NCBI GenBank assembly: GCA_016648135.1
Contig: JADDOH010018668.1
Span: forward strand, 33,901-97,900
Source: Agrypnia vestita
Taxonomy: Eukaryota; Arthropoda; Insecta; Trichoptera; Phryganeidae
Direction: 5' to 3'
DNA length: 64,000 bases
Shown: positions 42,206 through 54,529 of the stretch, piece after piece
How the letters are laid out: the number at the start of each line of letters is the position of its first letter
How positions within the stretch are numbered: position 1 is the first letter of the stretch
Program-made: the position numbers and the translations under genes
Notes under the pieces: model-generated
The model's input: the letters and a program-made list of their open reading frames with translations, nothing else
Told to the model about the DNA's origin: nothing
Database searches by the model: none

Positions 42206-45175
42206 ATCGGTAGTGTACCGCCAAACATATTGTATGAAAACTTTGAATAAACATTTAAAAATAATCACATAAATTACATAAAATTTCAGAATGTAAATCA
42301 TTAAGGGTAGTTATTGTTTACATTAATGTAAAAAAATAAGTATTTATTAGATAGTTTAGAAGATATAAGCCAAAATATATCAAAGTTACATCATCCACAC
42401 GCTTGACACCAGCCTTGCAACATATATACAAAATCAGAAGCATTGGCTGGTAGTGTGCGTCTTCACTGTGTTGGCACTTGCTGGACATTGATTTGTTTAT
42501 AAACGATGATTTTTTTTTCAATCGCGCGTGCTCCGCGCGCCCTCATTGGTCAAATGAAATTGCGCACATCTTATTTCCTGTTTCGCATTTCCTATTTTTT
42601 CTTTTTTCACGAAATCACTGCCACAGATTGCAGGAAAGGGAGAGGAAAGATGTTACACATCAAAAAAAATAATTTTATACTGTGTTATCATTCAGATAAT
42701 AGAATTGTTCCAATAAAAATGTGGTCGTAAAACCTCACAAAAATGTTCATCATTTACAAAAGTTACATTTACAAAAACGATAAGGACATTTTCATTTAAA
42801 ACTAAATAACATGATTTGTAATTGGAATTGAAATTGATAATTGCGAGAATCTCAAGAACTGGAGCAGATTTCCGGTTTATTCCGGTTCAATTGGAGTCCT
42901 GCCGGCAAAAGCAAGTCTACCTATATTTAGAAATAAAGATTTATTAATCGTATCTTACGTTTAATTGTAAAAGCAATGAAAGCATTCTAAAGCGAAGTAG
43001 GGCAATTGATCAAAAGTAAATAGGGTGAAACATGACCTAATTAGGCTCTATGATATTTAAAAATAATTAGATTAATCAATTTGTGCTAAATTTGTGTGCT
43101 GAGTACTAATTTCGTATAACATACTAGTGCAATTAATTAGTTTTATTCCATATTTCTGGAAGAACTTTCATATTTCGGAGAATTTTCGGGTTTGTATCCC
43201 GGGGATACTAATATATTTTTATTATTTTCATTTTTTTTATTCATATCGCAGTGCATAATTTCATGAATTCAGTAATAAATTCATACAATAAAAACGTTTT
43301 AATCGCCATAAAAGAGCTGACGCTCGTGCGCATGGGAGGAGTAATCACATCAGTTGATTTCATGGATATTAAAATTGTAACAGATAATGTAGTGTTGAGA
43401 ATATTGAGAACAGAATAAATAAATATAATAGCGAAGCTCACGGGAATTTCAAGAGATTTTTTAATTGAATTTTTTTGGTTCATTTTTAAGTGACGTAAGG
43501 ATTTTTTTTTAATTTTTCGGGTAATGAATAGAAAGTTTTAATTCCTAGAAAGGATTAATGCTTTTGAAGTGCGCTTGTTTTATATTTGGGCGCTTTTAAA
43601 TTTAGAAATGATCTTATAGACCTGGAAGTTACAGAATCCATTATAAGTTTTTCTTTAAAGATTTATAGTAATGAAATTTAAAAAAGAAATCCATAACAGT
43701 AGGCATACAAAATTCTGGGAATAATCGATTTGTATGGTAGGTTCTGCTCTTTTGTGCATAATTAAAGATACATAGATTTGCTCCTAGTACCTTCCTAATT
43801 GATTCCTCTAATTTATTTTGTACGTGGGTCTGTCGGCTCAGTCGGTAATTGAAGTGGTTCATACAGTTAAGATCGTTTGACTATCTGCAAATAATGGCTG
43901 TGTAAATATGTGTATATATAGTAAATTGGGTGAATATGGCCCCATGGGTAATAATACCGCACTAATACATTGGACCTTATATTTTCAAAACTTGTTCATA
44001 GATGGCGAAAGTTGACAGCCAAACTTCTACTTCTATCGTACTTCATTCGTTTGGTGTTTGTGTGTCACATTTTATAAAAAAATACGATTTATATAGGAAA
44101 AAGAAAGATATGTACCAAAATATTTCAACCCTAATTTTTTATGTACCAATCTTCTACTATGTGTCAAATAAAAATGACGCATTGTTTTCTGATTAATGAT
44201 ATATTGATCGATAATATATCTCAAGCGGTGTCAATACTCATCGGTTGGCCTCCGTGACACCTCTAATTATTTGTTTTAATGTATGATGTTTATGATTGCA
44301 TCATGGGGATTGCTTCGTTCGGAGTTCGGCTTCGTCTATCGAAGTATTGGATTTTAGTGACAATGACACCTGGGTATTAGATAAAAGCGATTACTGCAAT
44401 GCAACGGTTATTTCTATGCAAAACGAAAAGAAATATGTTTGGATAGAATCCACTTAATGCAAGTGCTGGTTGCACGAAGTGCTGGTGCAAAAGTTTCGAA
44501 AACTTCTAAACGATTGTGAATGTTTTGCTTTAATAATTTTTATTCCAATCGTAGTAATTTTTTTAATGTTAACTTTTTAAACATTCCTTTATTTTTTTTA
44601 TGTTTTCATTATGATTAAAAATATTGTGTTCCTTGAATATTGTGTTTAATTGTAATTATATATAGGGTGCCATATTATTACCCTGGTCTGCGATACCATA
44701 TTCCCAAGGATCTGGGTAATATGGTACTTTTCTATTTTTTGTTATAAAGCTCACATTGATTATTAATTATTAAATATTTTGAATGAAGGTTTGCTTTCAG
44801 TCTTAGTTTAAGAAACGTACTTTTGGAAACACAAAGAGTTTATTTTCTAATTACTAATAAAAAATGGGTGAGTTAACTAAGCTCAAAAAAATCGGTGCCA
44901 TATTCACCCAATTTACTATATATGTGTATACAAAAAAAAGTGAAAATATAATACAATACAGGATAAATAAATACAGGATAAGTAAATATAATACAGGAGT
45001 GTTATATGCCTTAGGAACAATGGACGACTACGAGTTAAACCAGGTATTGGAAGACGACTTAAGATACTTACTGTTATGTTAAAATCAGCTTTACATTATT
45101 TCTTACTTTGTTCATTATTTGAAGGAGTTCTTTTAAAAAGGGTCTATATGCAAAAAATAATTACTGCATAAAAAC
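42206..45175. other. Stretch without recognised genes
   Basis: AT-rich; short open frames (42318-42730, 43241-43483, 43641-43862, 44002-44196, 44864-45082) have no domain, no splice context and biased composition. No element ends found. Confidence 0.5.
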
Positions 45176-45177
45176 AT

Positions 45178-45310
45178 ACTGCATAAAGAATGTTGTAGAA
45201 AAAAGAATTAATGAAGAGTAGGGTGAAAAGAACCTTAGAGATAGGAATTTAGATCAGAAGATTCAATAGTTAATCGTAAAGGCCAATGTACCAGGAATTG
45301 AGAGCTACCA
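45178..45310 (+). repeat. Dispersed repeat W, copy 1
   Basis: Shares aaagaatgttg(t/c)agaaaaaa, gagtagggtgaaaa, agagata, agatcagaagattcaatag and aatcgtaaagg with 47885-47995 in the same orientation. Unclassified. A separate two-copy tandem of about 54 bp (attcaagtaaatacaatagatttgtgtaaat) lies at 45868-45950. Confidence 0.5.
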
Positions 45311-45984
45311 CAGAAAAACAAAAAGAGAAAGAAAGTTTAAATATTCAAAATATGCGATAATATAAAAAAATTATAAGTTGGAAACATTAGAGTTGCCAAC
45401 TTATATAAAAAAAATGAAGTAAAAATTAAATCCGGCTTATCCGATGGGCCACTCTATATAACAACATTCAAAATATATTTTTTGACTCTTCCCCAAAGAG
45501 TATAAATTATGTGCACACATGAACTAAACTAGTTATTTAGATGAGGGAAAAGGGTTGCAGTAGAATGACCGTATTTTTCTACATAAAAGTTTGTTTTACA
45601 GGAGAGAGAAAACATATTTTTTGAAATAAATAATTAGATTTCATTGACGTTAATTTTACGTTTTCTTTGATAAATAAAGACACCTTTTCCACGTCAGTCA
45701 ACTTTTGAGGTCAAATTTTGTAATATTGACTTGAATGTATGAAAAATAAAATACCGTACATGGTTCATACCATTTACTCAATGATTTATAACACTCTTAT
45801 GGATTTTTACGAAATATACAAATATAAAATAAAAAAAATCACATAAGACAGATGTGCAGTATAAAAGATTCAAGTAAATACAATAGATTTGTGTAAATTT
45901 AGATTGCAGTTAAAAAGAATCAAGTACATATAATAGATTTGTGTAAATTAAAAATGGAAGTTTAAACAGGAAGAAGAAAAATAA

Positions 45985-46680
45985 AAATTTATTTATCCAC
46001 TACCATTTAGTTGAGACGTAAAGAATTGTTTCAATTTAGTCCTGTACACAGTTATACTATCAGCAAAAATGTCGACCACCTCCGCATGTTCATTCTCTAA
46101 TGAGCGTAGTCTGGGGATTACAGAGTGTGCTAATGCATCCTCTATAATAGAAGAATGTGCTGTGTTTTGATGACCTCGATGGTGCAAAGTCGATCAGACT
46201 AACTATCTGGGGGCAATCAATCATGTTATTTACGATCCTATACAGAAATATTAGGTCTGTTACGGTACGTCTCACAGATAAGTTTAATGGTTGCAGACGA
46301 CTGAGGAGGTATTCATAATTGATATCCGCCAAGCGTATATTTAATTTGTAATTAATAAATCTTAAGAACTTTTTTTGGATTTGTTCAACTGCCGTTAACA
46401 TAGTGAGGCGACCAAATCATCGAGTTATATTCAACCTGAGGTATGAATAGAGAAGTGTAGAGAACTTTATAAGTGCGCAGGTCTGTAAAGTTTTGTGCAG
46501 TTCTTAAAACAAATCCCAACATTTTGAGACCTTTATTAGTTATGAAGTCAATGTGGGAAATAAATGATAATTTAGTATCAAAAATGACTCCCAGATCACG
46601 TACCTCCCTATTCATACCATTTTGAAACAATAAAATTACCTGTGACCTTATGTACTATATGGATACTTTTTATATGGACG
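45985..46680 (-). pseudogene. jockey-like LINE RT C-terminal fragment
   Basis: The minus strand reads MNREVRDLGVIFDTKLSFIS, HIDFITNKGLKMLGFVLRTA, LRTYKVLYTSLFIPQVEYNS, MIWSPHYVN, then after a shift VEQIQKKFLRFINYKL, YLLSRLQPLNLSVRRTVTDL and IFLYRIVNNMIDCP, then a final part with another shift. This is the thumb/C-terminal region of jockey-type polyproteins (RDLGV...L.F..HI, YCS.IW.P, IE.IQ.KFLR). The 3' end is AT-rich (taaataaattttt) near 45985. Confidence 0.85.
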
Positions 46681-46747
46681 CCTTAATTTACTTTATTATA
46701 TACGAGTATTTGCCATTAAAATGTCCAAGTATCTCATTCCACTGTAC

Positions 46748-47079
46748 AGGTCTTTTCATGTGAGCTTGCAATTGAGTTAGTATAAGTACAGTGCGTAATA
46801 CGCGCATTGTTTCGTTGTGTTAAGTTTACGGATACGAGAGGGGCGTATCCATAAACTTAACACAACGAAACAGTGCGCATATTACGCATTGTATAGGTCT
46901 TTTCATATAAGCTTGCAATTGATTTAGTATGGTTACAGTGCGTAATACGTGCATTGTTTCGTTGTTTTGTATTTACGGATACGCCCCTCTCCTATCCGTA
47001 AACTTAACACAGCGAAACAATGCCCGTATAACGCACTGTACCCACTCTAGCTCAATTGCAAGCTTATATGAAATGACCT
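46748..47079. mobile_element. Composite palindromic MITE
   Basis: The ends aggtcttttcatgtgagctt (46748) and its complement (ending 47079) form a 33-bp inverted repeat. Between them are two successive palindromes: 46792-46893 (cagtgcgtaatacgcgcatt...aacacaacgaaacagtgcgc) and 46934-47040 (cagtgcgtaatacgtgc...cgtataacgcactg). A second internal copy of the end sequence (taggtcttttcatataagctt, 46890-46910) separates them. It looks like a dimer of one foldback unit. Confidence 0.75.
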
Positions 47080-47265
47080 ATACCACAGTACCACAAATGC
47101 TTTTGTACAGCTAGTCTTGCCCCAGTTGACAAGTTTCCATTATAAATTATTATAATCTAGATACCTCAAACTAAAAAAAAATTCTTCTTCAAACACAGCA
47201 AAATTATTTTGTGGTGACATTATAATTATAATTTATAGAATTAAATTTATTTATTTAATTTTTGT

Positions 47266-47308
47266 TATCCTGACGCAGAAGCCATTGGCTTCGAAACATG
47301 TTGAAAAT
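47266..47308 (+). ncRNA. Degenerate hammerhead-like motif
   Basis: TATC, CTGACGC (two changes from CTGATGA), stem II GAAGCC-att-GGCTTC (perfect 6 bp), GAA, ACATGT, T, then GAAA. The following aataataatagtggtgtaaac matches other PLE ends. The core is mutated, stem I weak. Confidence 0.45.
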
Positions 47309-47884
47309 TTTTTCAATAATAATAATAGTGGTGTAAACAAAGTTTGATTCCATAAATTAAAAAAAAAATTGTAGTAGAATTTTAGATTCATTACATGTCG
47401 GCGTTTTATTCTTACTGTATATTTATAAGGATTTTATTAATTGAAAAGTAGCTCTCCAATTGATGAATGAAAATAATTTTATGATATAAAATGTTACAAA
47501 ACATCAGGATGTAATTAAAATCATGGAATTTTCTAACGTCAAAGGTAATATTTCCCATACATTTTTGATAAGAGACATCTATTTGTGGGGCTTATGAATG
47601 ATGTATTTATGAAAGATACATCAAAGTTGAATCAATTAAAGTATTTTCATGAAGTCAAAGGTTGCTTACTCGTCGATATATTATTTTAGCTAAATTCGAA
47701 TATAAAATAGCACTTTATTTAAATTAGTTAATGCTGATTTTAAGAAATACTTAAAGCTTATTATGCATCACATTTAATTATATGTTTCTGATATTTAATT
47801 ATTCAGTACGCAACATAATTAATTTTATAAAAATAACACAACAAAGAAATTGATTGCTCACACAATGAGACGGAATATCTACCT

Positions 47885-47995
47885 AAAGAATGTTGCAGAA
47901 AAAAAATTAAAGATAAGTGGAGTGAAGACTCCAGAGATAGTATATCAGATCAAAAGATTCAATAGAAAATAGTAAAGGATAATGTAGCTTCTTCG
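47885..47995 (+). repeat. Dispersed repeat W, copy 2
   Basis: Diverged copy of 45178-45310 (aaagaatgttgcagaaaaaa, agatcaaaagattcaatag, agtaaagg). Confidence 0.5.
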
Positions 47996-48654
47996 TAGCT
48001 CGTTAATATTTAGTTTGACATTTTCATTATTATTTCAAAATTTACAAACTCTCATATTATCCCAATTATAATAATTGTAAATAATCAATAATAATTTGAA
48101 ATATGATTGTCTTAAAAAATATTTTTGGGAAGGATTCTAATAAATTATTTGTAAAAATTATCAGGGGATAGTACAATCAGTTATTTGGAATCTTTCGTCT
48201 ATACAACCAAATATGTTTTTCACGGGGGTTTGGATTTTTGACCGATCATTTATTTGTCTACTAAAAAAAATTACATCTACTGTACTAATGAACTACTAAA
48301 GTGAACTGTACAGTTCATTCGTTCGGTGTAAAGCGAACTGTTGAAAAATAACAATTCATTCTTGAACGACCCATTTCTATACCCCACAAAATAGGGTCAG
48401 CACATTTCGGAACATTTTTTTAAGAGGTTCTCGGGCAGACACGTGCGACGTATAACGACACGTGGCTAGACTGACTGATGATTGTCAGCATGGGGAAGAA
48501 GTGGAGACCGCCTACAAATGCTCTGGACGACCAATATTAAAAGACCAGTGGCCTATGTCGGAAAAGAGCCACTTTGAACGGGGTTCGTGGAAGTCAAAGA
48601 GGGTGCCGCAACGAACGCAGGCAAGCTGAAGAAGAACTAAAATTACAATGCATA

Positions 48655-49330
48655 ATTGTATTCGCCCTATTTTTATTTCCTTTCTTTTAACTCGTGGCGT
48701 CTGCTTGCTTGACGAAAAAAATTTGGATCGATTTTTAACTCTTTTCCCGTGATCCAATCGAGCTGAAACTTTGCAAACAGACTTGTGGCGACGATAAAAA
48801 TGATCTATCAAATTTTAGTTAAAAAAATTAATAATTATAGTATGATATTGGATTTTTAGAAATTTTAATGGTTTTTTTCAAATTGGAATCATTACAGAAA
48901 AGTTTGATTACTACCAACGGCGGCCTGATGACGTCACGGAATATTTAAAATTTGAATTACTCCGTCGGTATAATAGGTACTTCACTACGAATTTCAAAAA
49001 TTTACGACAATTAGTTCACAAATGACAGAAAATTCAATTTTTTGGGAAGAAATCAAATAATAGTTTATTTCTTTTAGATTTCTGCTTAGTTTTGAGGAAT
49101 TCAACATTACTCAAATCTGATTCAGACTATTTTAAATCATTTGATGCTGGAAATTCATAAGATACGATATTGCTGATAATTGAATCTATCAAAATCTCGA
49201 TTGAATTGACTGACAAATGTTTTTAGAATTTAATCTTCAAAGCATGAAGTGTCTTATCAAAGTTCAAAACATCTGACATTTTAGAAATATATTAAATTCC
49301 TGTATGTTTAGTGTGTTGGTTTTTATAGGT
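48655..49330 (+). mobile_element. TIR element family Z, long copy
   Basis: Begins near tttcctttcttttaactcgt with the family block cttttcccgtgatccaatcg, agctgaaactttgcaaaca and gatctatcaaatttt, continues through aacggcggcctgatgacgtc, ttactccgtcggtataatag, atgacagaaaattcaattttt and ttctgcttagttttgagg, to caaaacatctgacattttag near 49300. The last part matches, inverted, 63600-64000. No coding frame. It is a nonautonomous element of roughly 0.7 kb or more. Confidence 0.65.
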
Positions 49331-50148
49331 TAGTTTTTTACGTCTGTGTATTTAATGTAGTTGGCAAGTAAGTTTTTAGTACTATAGCGTGTCTAATTCT
49401 TGCTGAGAATTACGTGTATGTATGTGACGTGCACGCAGCTCTCGTCAAAAATTACATACTATTACAAATTCCATTTTTACTGACATGTTTAATATCTTGT
49501 GTCTATTCCTTGTATGTACTTATAGTTAAATTGCTTTTCAATGACATGCGTCATTTGCTATCATCTGGCGACAGAGTGGCATTATTTAAATCGATTATTA
49601 TTTTTATTACCCTTGAGTTTATTAATTACAATCAATGAATACTTTAAATTCAATCGTTTTCTGTTCATAAAAATATCAACATGTTTCAATCCAAAAGTGA
49701 TGAAAAGTAAGTTTATTTTTATTAATTACATTAATAATGTCACCACGAAATTATTTTACTGTTTTGAAGAAGAAGTTATTATTGATTTATTCAGAAAGTT
49801 CGTTAAATGTAAGTGTTTGAAGATTTTACATGCAATACGAATATTTACGACGGTATTCTCATCAACCACGTCTTAACATTTTTGATTGTTTGATCACTAA
49901 ATTTTCGTTTTTCTCACAGTGAAAAGAAACGTAGAATTGAAATATGTCCAATTGCCGATTTAATTATTATAAAGGTATATAAATCGTCATCGAAATATAT
50001 TAGACATTTTTGCGTATCCAAAATATTTTGGAGTTATATCGATTTATTCACAGTCGATACGATACTAGATTAGATTAGGTGTACCCATAAGTAATCAATT
50101 ATTTAAGTGGCAACAAAAAAAAGATTTTAACTACATTTAATTATATTT

Positions 50149-51310
50149 TTAATTGGTTATATAATCTCCATCGTTATCTAGGACCTTTTTCCATCTTGTT
50201 GATTGACTTTTAATTCCCTTTTCATAAACTTCAGTATCTTTTGAAGAAAAATATGCTTCTGGGTGAGTTCGATCAACATCGACATTTTTTAAATTTTTAT
50301 TCTTTAGGTAGTGTTCCATGAACCGGAATAAATAAAAATCGGATGGTGCTATGTCTGGGAAATATGGGGAATGTGATAAAACCTCCCAGTTTAGCTGCCT
50401 TATTTTTTCTTGGGTAAATCTTGCTGCATGCGGCCGGGCATTATCATGTTGCAATATTATCCCTTTTCTGTTGACCAGACCTGGTCGTTTTACCAACAAT
50501 TGGTTGTGCAATCTATCCGATTGTTGGCAATGTAATTCAGCCATAACTGTTACTCCCGGTTTCAATGGTTCAAAATGAATTATGCAAACACAGTTCCACC
50601 AAACGCACAATAACACCTTCTTTAAGGTGAGGGATGGTTTAGGAGTAGGTACGGCTGGTTGATTTGGAGAAAGCCATTGTTTAGTGCGCTTGTTGTTGTA
50701 CAAGACCTGCAAAAAAATAAACAACAAATAACTCGTACTTTATTTAATATCACGTTTTGAATGTTAAAACCTCATTATCTAAAAAGTACTCTAATGTCAC
50801 TTAGTGAGTTTTACCTCTAAGGGGACGATATGCATATTCATCGTCATCATATTCATATTCTTCGTCATCATATGCATATTCATCGTCATCATATTCATAT
50901 TTGTCGTCATCTAATTCTTATATATCGTCATCACATTCATATTAACCGTCATCATATTCATACTGATCATCATCATATTTATATTCATCGCCATCATATT
51001 CATATTCATCGTCATCATATTCATATTCATCGTCATTTATTTCATATTCATCGTCATCATATTTCTCGTCATTTGTAATAATCTTTCGTAAAAATGGATC
51101 ACTTCTTTCTCTGCACAAAAGAGATGTGCAAATTGTACGCCGTTCATCTTTATTCATCTCCGACAATGTGGGACCCATGTACCCTATCTGCAAACCTTCC
51201 CGATTTCGTGAAGATGTCTTTAAACTGTTATCCCAGTAGCCTGAAGAGTGTTTGCTATTTCCTGGATACTCAGTTTGGGATGTTGAGCTAGACTGAAGCG
51301 AACATTCCAC
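50149..51310 (-). pseudogene. mariner transposase split by a minisatellite segment
   Basis: On the minus strand coding starts truncated just inside the right TIR with LAQHPKLSIQEIANTLQATG (second HTH), shifts frame, then reads MNKDERRTICTSLLCRERSD and PFLRKIITNDEK with the first catalytic Asp. There it is broken at about 51062 and resumes at 50709 with VLYNNKRTKQWLSPNQPAVP, LLCVWWNCVCIIHFE, the second catalytic motif QHDNARPHAARF, the third PYFPDIAPSDFYLF, and a complete C-terminus ending DYITN at 50149. The first HTH is deleted. The C-terminal 187 codons from VLYNNK are still open. No active enzyme is possible. Confidence 0.92.
50822..51075. repeat. 21-bp minisatellite inside mariner
   Basis: About eleven to twelve copies of cgtcatcatattcatattcat (7 codons), some shortened or with point changes. 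Read on the minus strand in the transposase frame they encode DDEYEYD repeats, keeping the frame from NDEK for about 40 codons. The unit resembles the adjacent host codons (aatgacgagaaatat), suggesting local slippage as its origin. The antisense frame reads as histidine repeats and is not a gene. Confidence 0.85.
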
Positions 51311-51344
51311 ACTAAAACTAATTGATTACTTATGGGTACACCTA

Positions 51345-52085
51345 TTATTAAGTTACAGTAGGTAAGACAAAAAAATGCATTACGTTTCCAACTGCCTTTA
51401 CAAATCTATTTCTCTCACTCGGCGTACAATGTGTAACTTTATTGTTTGCTAATTTATTTAAATGGCGTAAATGCTAACAAGGCATGCGCATAAGAGTGCG
51501 AAGTTCCCGGCGCACGCACAAATATGAGGCGAGGGAACTTTTCCTTTAATATTTATTCATGTAACCTTTCACGCGATGCGGACAGCGCGGCGGCCGGGAA
51601 GCGCCAACGTGTTTTTAACGTCCGCCCGCCGATCCAGATTTTTTCCACTTTACACTTATAAAAATACCTGAATTGATTCGATCGCAATTTTGCAACGATT
51701 TCAATACTTTTTGCGCGAATGCTTAACTTCGCGCAATAAAAGTAAATAATGTATTCCCCTTTTTCTACTATCTCTAATTCCATCGAGTATTGTGTATGTA
51801 AATCACGAGAAAACAAATTACTGATATTTGATATAAAAAAGTAATTCTCCTATACATAAGTACAAGCATTCTTCGGTGCATCTGTAATTTGCATACACGA
51901 TTTTAATCAACATTTTTTTATATTTTTAATGAAACACGTTTCATTTTAAAGTAGCAATTTAAGAATAAATTTCTATGAAGTTTAGAACGCATTAGATTAT
52001 TAGATTTGGTTGTTTTAACTATTTTTGGGATTCACTAGATTATCATTATCAAAAGACATCATAATATATAGGTAGTCTGAAATTT
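51345..52085. other. Stretch with a GC-richer patch, no gene supported
   Basis: 51470-51640 is moderately GC-rich; the minus-strand frame 51816-51553 (MFSRDLHTQYSMELEIVEKG...) matches no known family. Nothing else seen. Confidence 0.35.
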
Positions 52086-52089
52086 TTCA

Positions 52090-52500
52090 TAATCGTAATC
52101 GATAAGTTCCGGGTTCGTACCTCGGTGGCAACCAAATATTTTACTTTTATTTATATATTTATATTTTATAAAATATTTTTTTTCCGTACATCTTTATATT
52201 TGATTCGTATGATTTATTTTTAAATAGTTATTATTTTGTACTAAACGTAATGACTTATTTATTCTTATTGACATTGTTTAATGAAGTAAGCTTATCGAAG
52301 TTTATTATTCAAATAGTCTGTTCTGGAAATCTAGGACTGGAGAAAAATTGAGAAAAATTCTTAAAGAGGTTGTAGAGCCCATAGTGAAGAAGGTAACGTT
52401 ACCTATGTAAGGATTTGTTTTTAATTGTGCATATGACCTCATTAGGGATCGAACCTGGGATCCCCGTTATGAGAAGCCAATGTAAGGATTACGAGGGAAG
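52090..52500. mobile_element. SINE-like B-box fragments
   Basis: gataagttccgggttcgtacctcggtggc (52098-52128, plus) and, on the minus strand, acggggatcccaggttcgatcccta (about 52445-52470) resemble tRNA-type B-box regions. Both are short and lack a confirmed body, so they may be SINE heads or chance. Confidence 0.35.
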
Positions 52501-52547
52501 CCAATGGTTGCAATTTTGCGTCATAGTAATGTGTTTTGGTATGATAT

Positions 52548-52745
52548 TCTTAACTAACTAACTAACCATCACGCCGTTTCGCCTCAGAGGTAGGCAGAGA
52601 GGATTGAACGTCACACTCCTCTATCCTGGCATACCACTTTTGCTTCGGCCACATTCATACATCTTCTCATACAAGTTCTACGGTTATTGCGGCTTTTAAC
52701 GGGGCCTACCTCAAACACTTGTTGTATCTAATTAGTAAAAATATT
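52548..52745 (-). mobile_element. LINE 3' end with TTAG tail
   Basis: Minus strand: tacatcttctc-type and tatcctctctgcctacctct blocks, gaggcgaaacggcgtgatgg and (ttag)n reaching 52548. It matches the 3' end of the element at 56960-57420 and the tail of 12180-13140. Confidence 0.6.
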
Positions 52746-52926
52746 CAAACCAGCAGTATTACCAAAAAATTCAGAGTAAACCTATTTAATATTCTTTTCA
52801 ATATGGGTAGAGAAAACACTGAAAAGAAATTAATGGAAATTATAAAATAAAACTCTTTAGTAAAATGAGTATTATCATTATTTTTTTTCTTTCTTCTTCG
52901 TTTTGAATGTTTATAAATTTTTAATC

Positions 52927-53113
52927 TTATTTGGAAAACTACTGTTAGACTAATGTATTAATTTATATAATGTATTTATCTAATTATGTTATTTGGAAAA
53001 CTACTGCGAGTCTAATGTATTAATTTATATAATGTATTTATCTAATTATCTTATTTGGAAAACTACTGTTAGACTAATGTATTAATTTATATAATGTATT
53101 TATCTAATTTATC
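52927..53113. repeat. 62-bp tandem repeat, three copies
   Basis: ttatttggaaaactactgtt, agactaatgtattaatttat and ataatgtatttatctaatta recur at 52927, 52989 and 53051 with one or two changes. The near-identity implies recent amplification. Confidence 0.9.
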
Positions 53114-53406
53114 TTTTTATTGTATTTATTTAATTAAAATATTTGTATTGTATCAATCTAATTTAAATTTTTATAATGTACTAATTTACTTGAACTTTAA
53201 ATCATTAATTAATTATATATACTAATGAGTACCTATATTCGAATATTGTGTTTTAAAATGAAATATGTAACTTGCCCTAAAACAGGCCAGCCTAGTTGGG
53301 TAGTTACATATTTTATCATATGATTGTATGATAAAGTATTATTGTATAATTATATTTGTAATGTAATTCAATGTAATGTTATGTTATGTTAAATGTTAAA
53401 TAAATA

Positions 53407-53670
53407 TTAAATCTGATCGTGCCAGGTCTTTCGCGGACGCCCTCTATTACTGTTGCCTTCAACACTCGCCTCATATATTTTCTTAACCATCCATTCCACA
53501 TGACCAAACCATCTCAGCATCCTTTCTTCTGATAATCTTGTAGTATAAAAATATTCGATTGAATGCTCTGGAAACTTTCCAATCAGTCTGATGTTGCGGG
53601 TATTTAAGGCGCCGCGCACGGCAAAGAGGAAGTTTTTGTTTCGACAGAACGTGACATTTGTGGGAGACAA
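53407..53670 (-). pseudogene. LINE RT tail fragment
   Basis: The minus frame contains TTRLSEERMLRWFGHVEWM, VKKIYEASVEGNSNRGRPRK and TWHDQI, the conserved RT tail (WFGHVER...GRGRPR..W.DQI). The upstream part (MSPTNVTFCRNKNFLFAV) is not recognisably LINE. Close to the tail at 12180-13140 (IYEASVEGSRN). Confidence 0.75.
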
Positions 53671-53674
53671 AAGT

Positions 53675-54525
53675 TATACAAATATTATATTCGAACGGAG
53701 TGACCTAATGACGAGGAATCGATAAGCGCATCTTTTGTAATACTAGCTCTTACTGCAGCAATATTCTTGCATTTTGACATCTTATTGGTAGTAAAGTATC
53801 ATGAAAAACAAGATCCTTTTCAAATTTTGTAACCTGTCGCCGAATAATAAGTACATTAGGTCGATTGTGTGGAACATAAGTTTGGCAAAGTTGACGTTGA
53901 ATGTTCACAAGCAAACGCTTATTTTCATAACATTTTTGAATAATTATTAAATATTCTACTTAGCTATTGTGGATTGTCAGCGTAAACCAAAAGAAAAAAA
54001 AAATTTATGGCTGCTATGACATTTTAAAATAATATCATTCCTAATAAATTCATTCTTAAGGGAATAATAAAAAATTGAAAGTTTAAAAAGTTTAAATTGT
54101 TCGAAATAAAAGCGATTATTCATCAAAGTGTTTGTTATAAATCCTGTCACCGCAGGTATAGTTTTGAGGGCTGACTTTTATAAAGTCTTACAAAGTATAA
54201 ATGGTTTTTAAAAAAATTTACGTATCGAAAAATTTACGTACCTACTGAAATAATGATTATAATTATTAAAAAATAAATTTATATATTAAACATATATTAA
54301 TTGAATTTTTTTCTTACAATTAATTAATTTACATTTTTTAATATATTTTTAATTTCTCTTTTTCTTACGTGGAATTTCTTATTCCTACATTTAGTTTCTG
54401 TTCCATATTTAATGTTTGTTAATGTTCTGAAACGTAGTAATTTTATTGGCTTAAGCACAAACTTGTACACTTTTGAATATTCTTAGGTTATCACGGCCAC
54501 TCTGAATCTTCTAGTTTGTGTCTTT
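53675..54525. other. AT-rich stretch without features
   Basis: No gene or element end recognised. Confidence 0.5.
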
Positions 54526-54529
54526 TGTG

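Larger units (their letters stand above)
50078..51342 (-). mobile_element. mariner element (irritans-like) with intact TIRs
   Basis: Perfect 24-bp inverted ends ggtgtacccataagtaatca... (50078-50101 and 51319-51342) flanked by TA (50076-50077, 51343-51344). Length 1,265 bp, but part of that is a foreign minisatellite segment and the N-terminal coding region is missing. Confidence 0.95.

Noticed and set aside
50830..51078. Histidine-rich open frame (HIHRHH repeats)
   Set aside because: Pure translation of the antisense strand of the 21-bp minisatellite within mariner.
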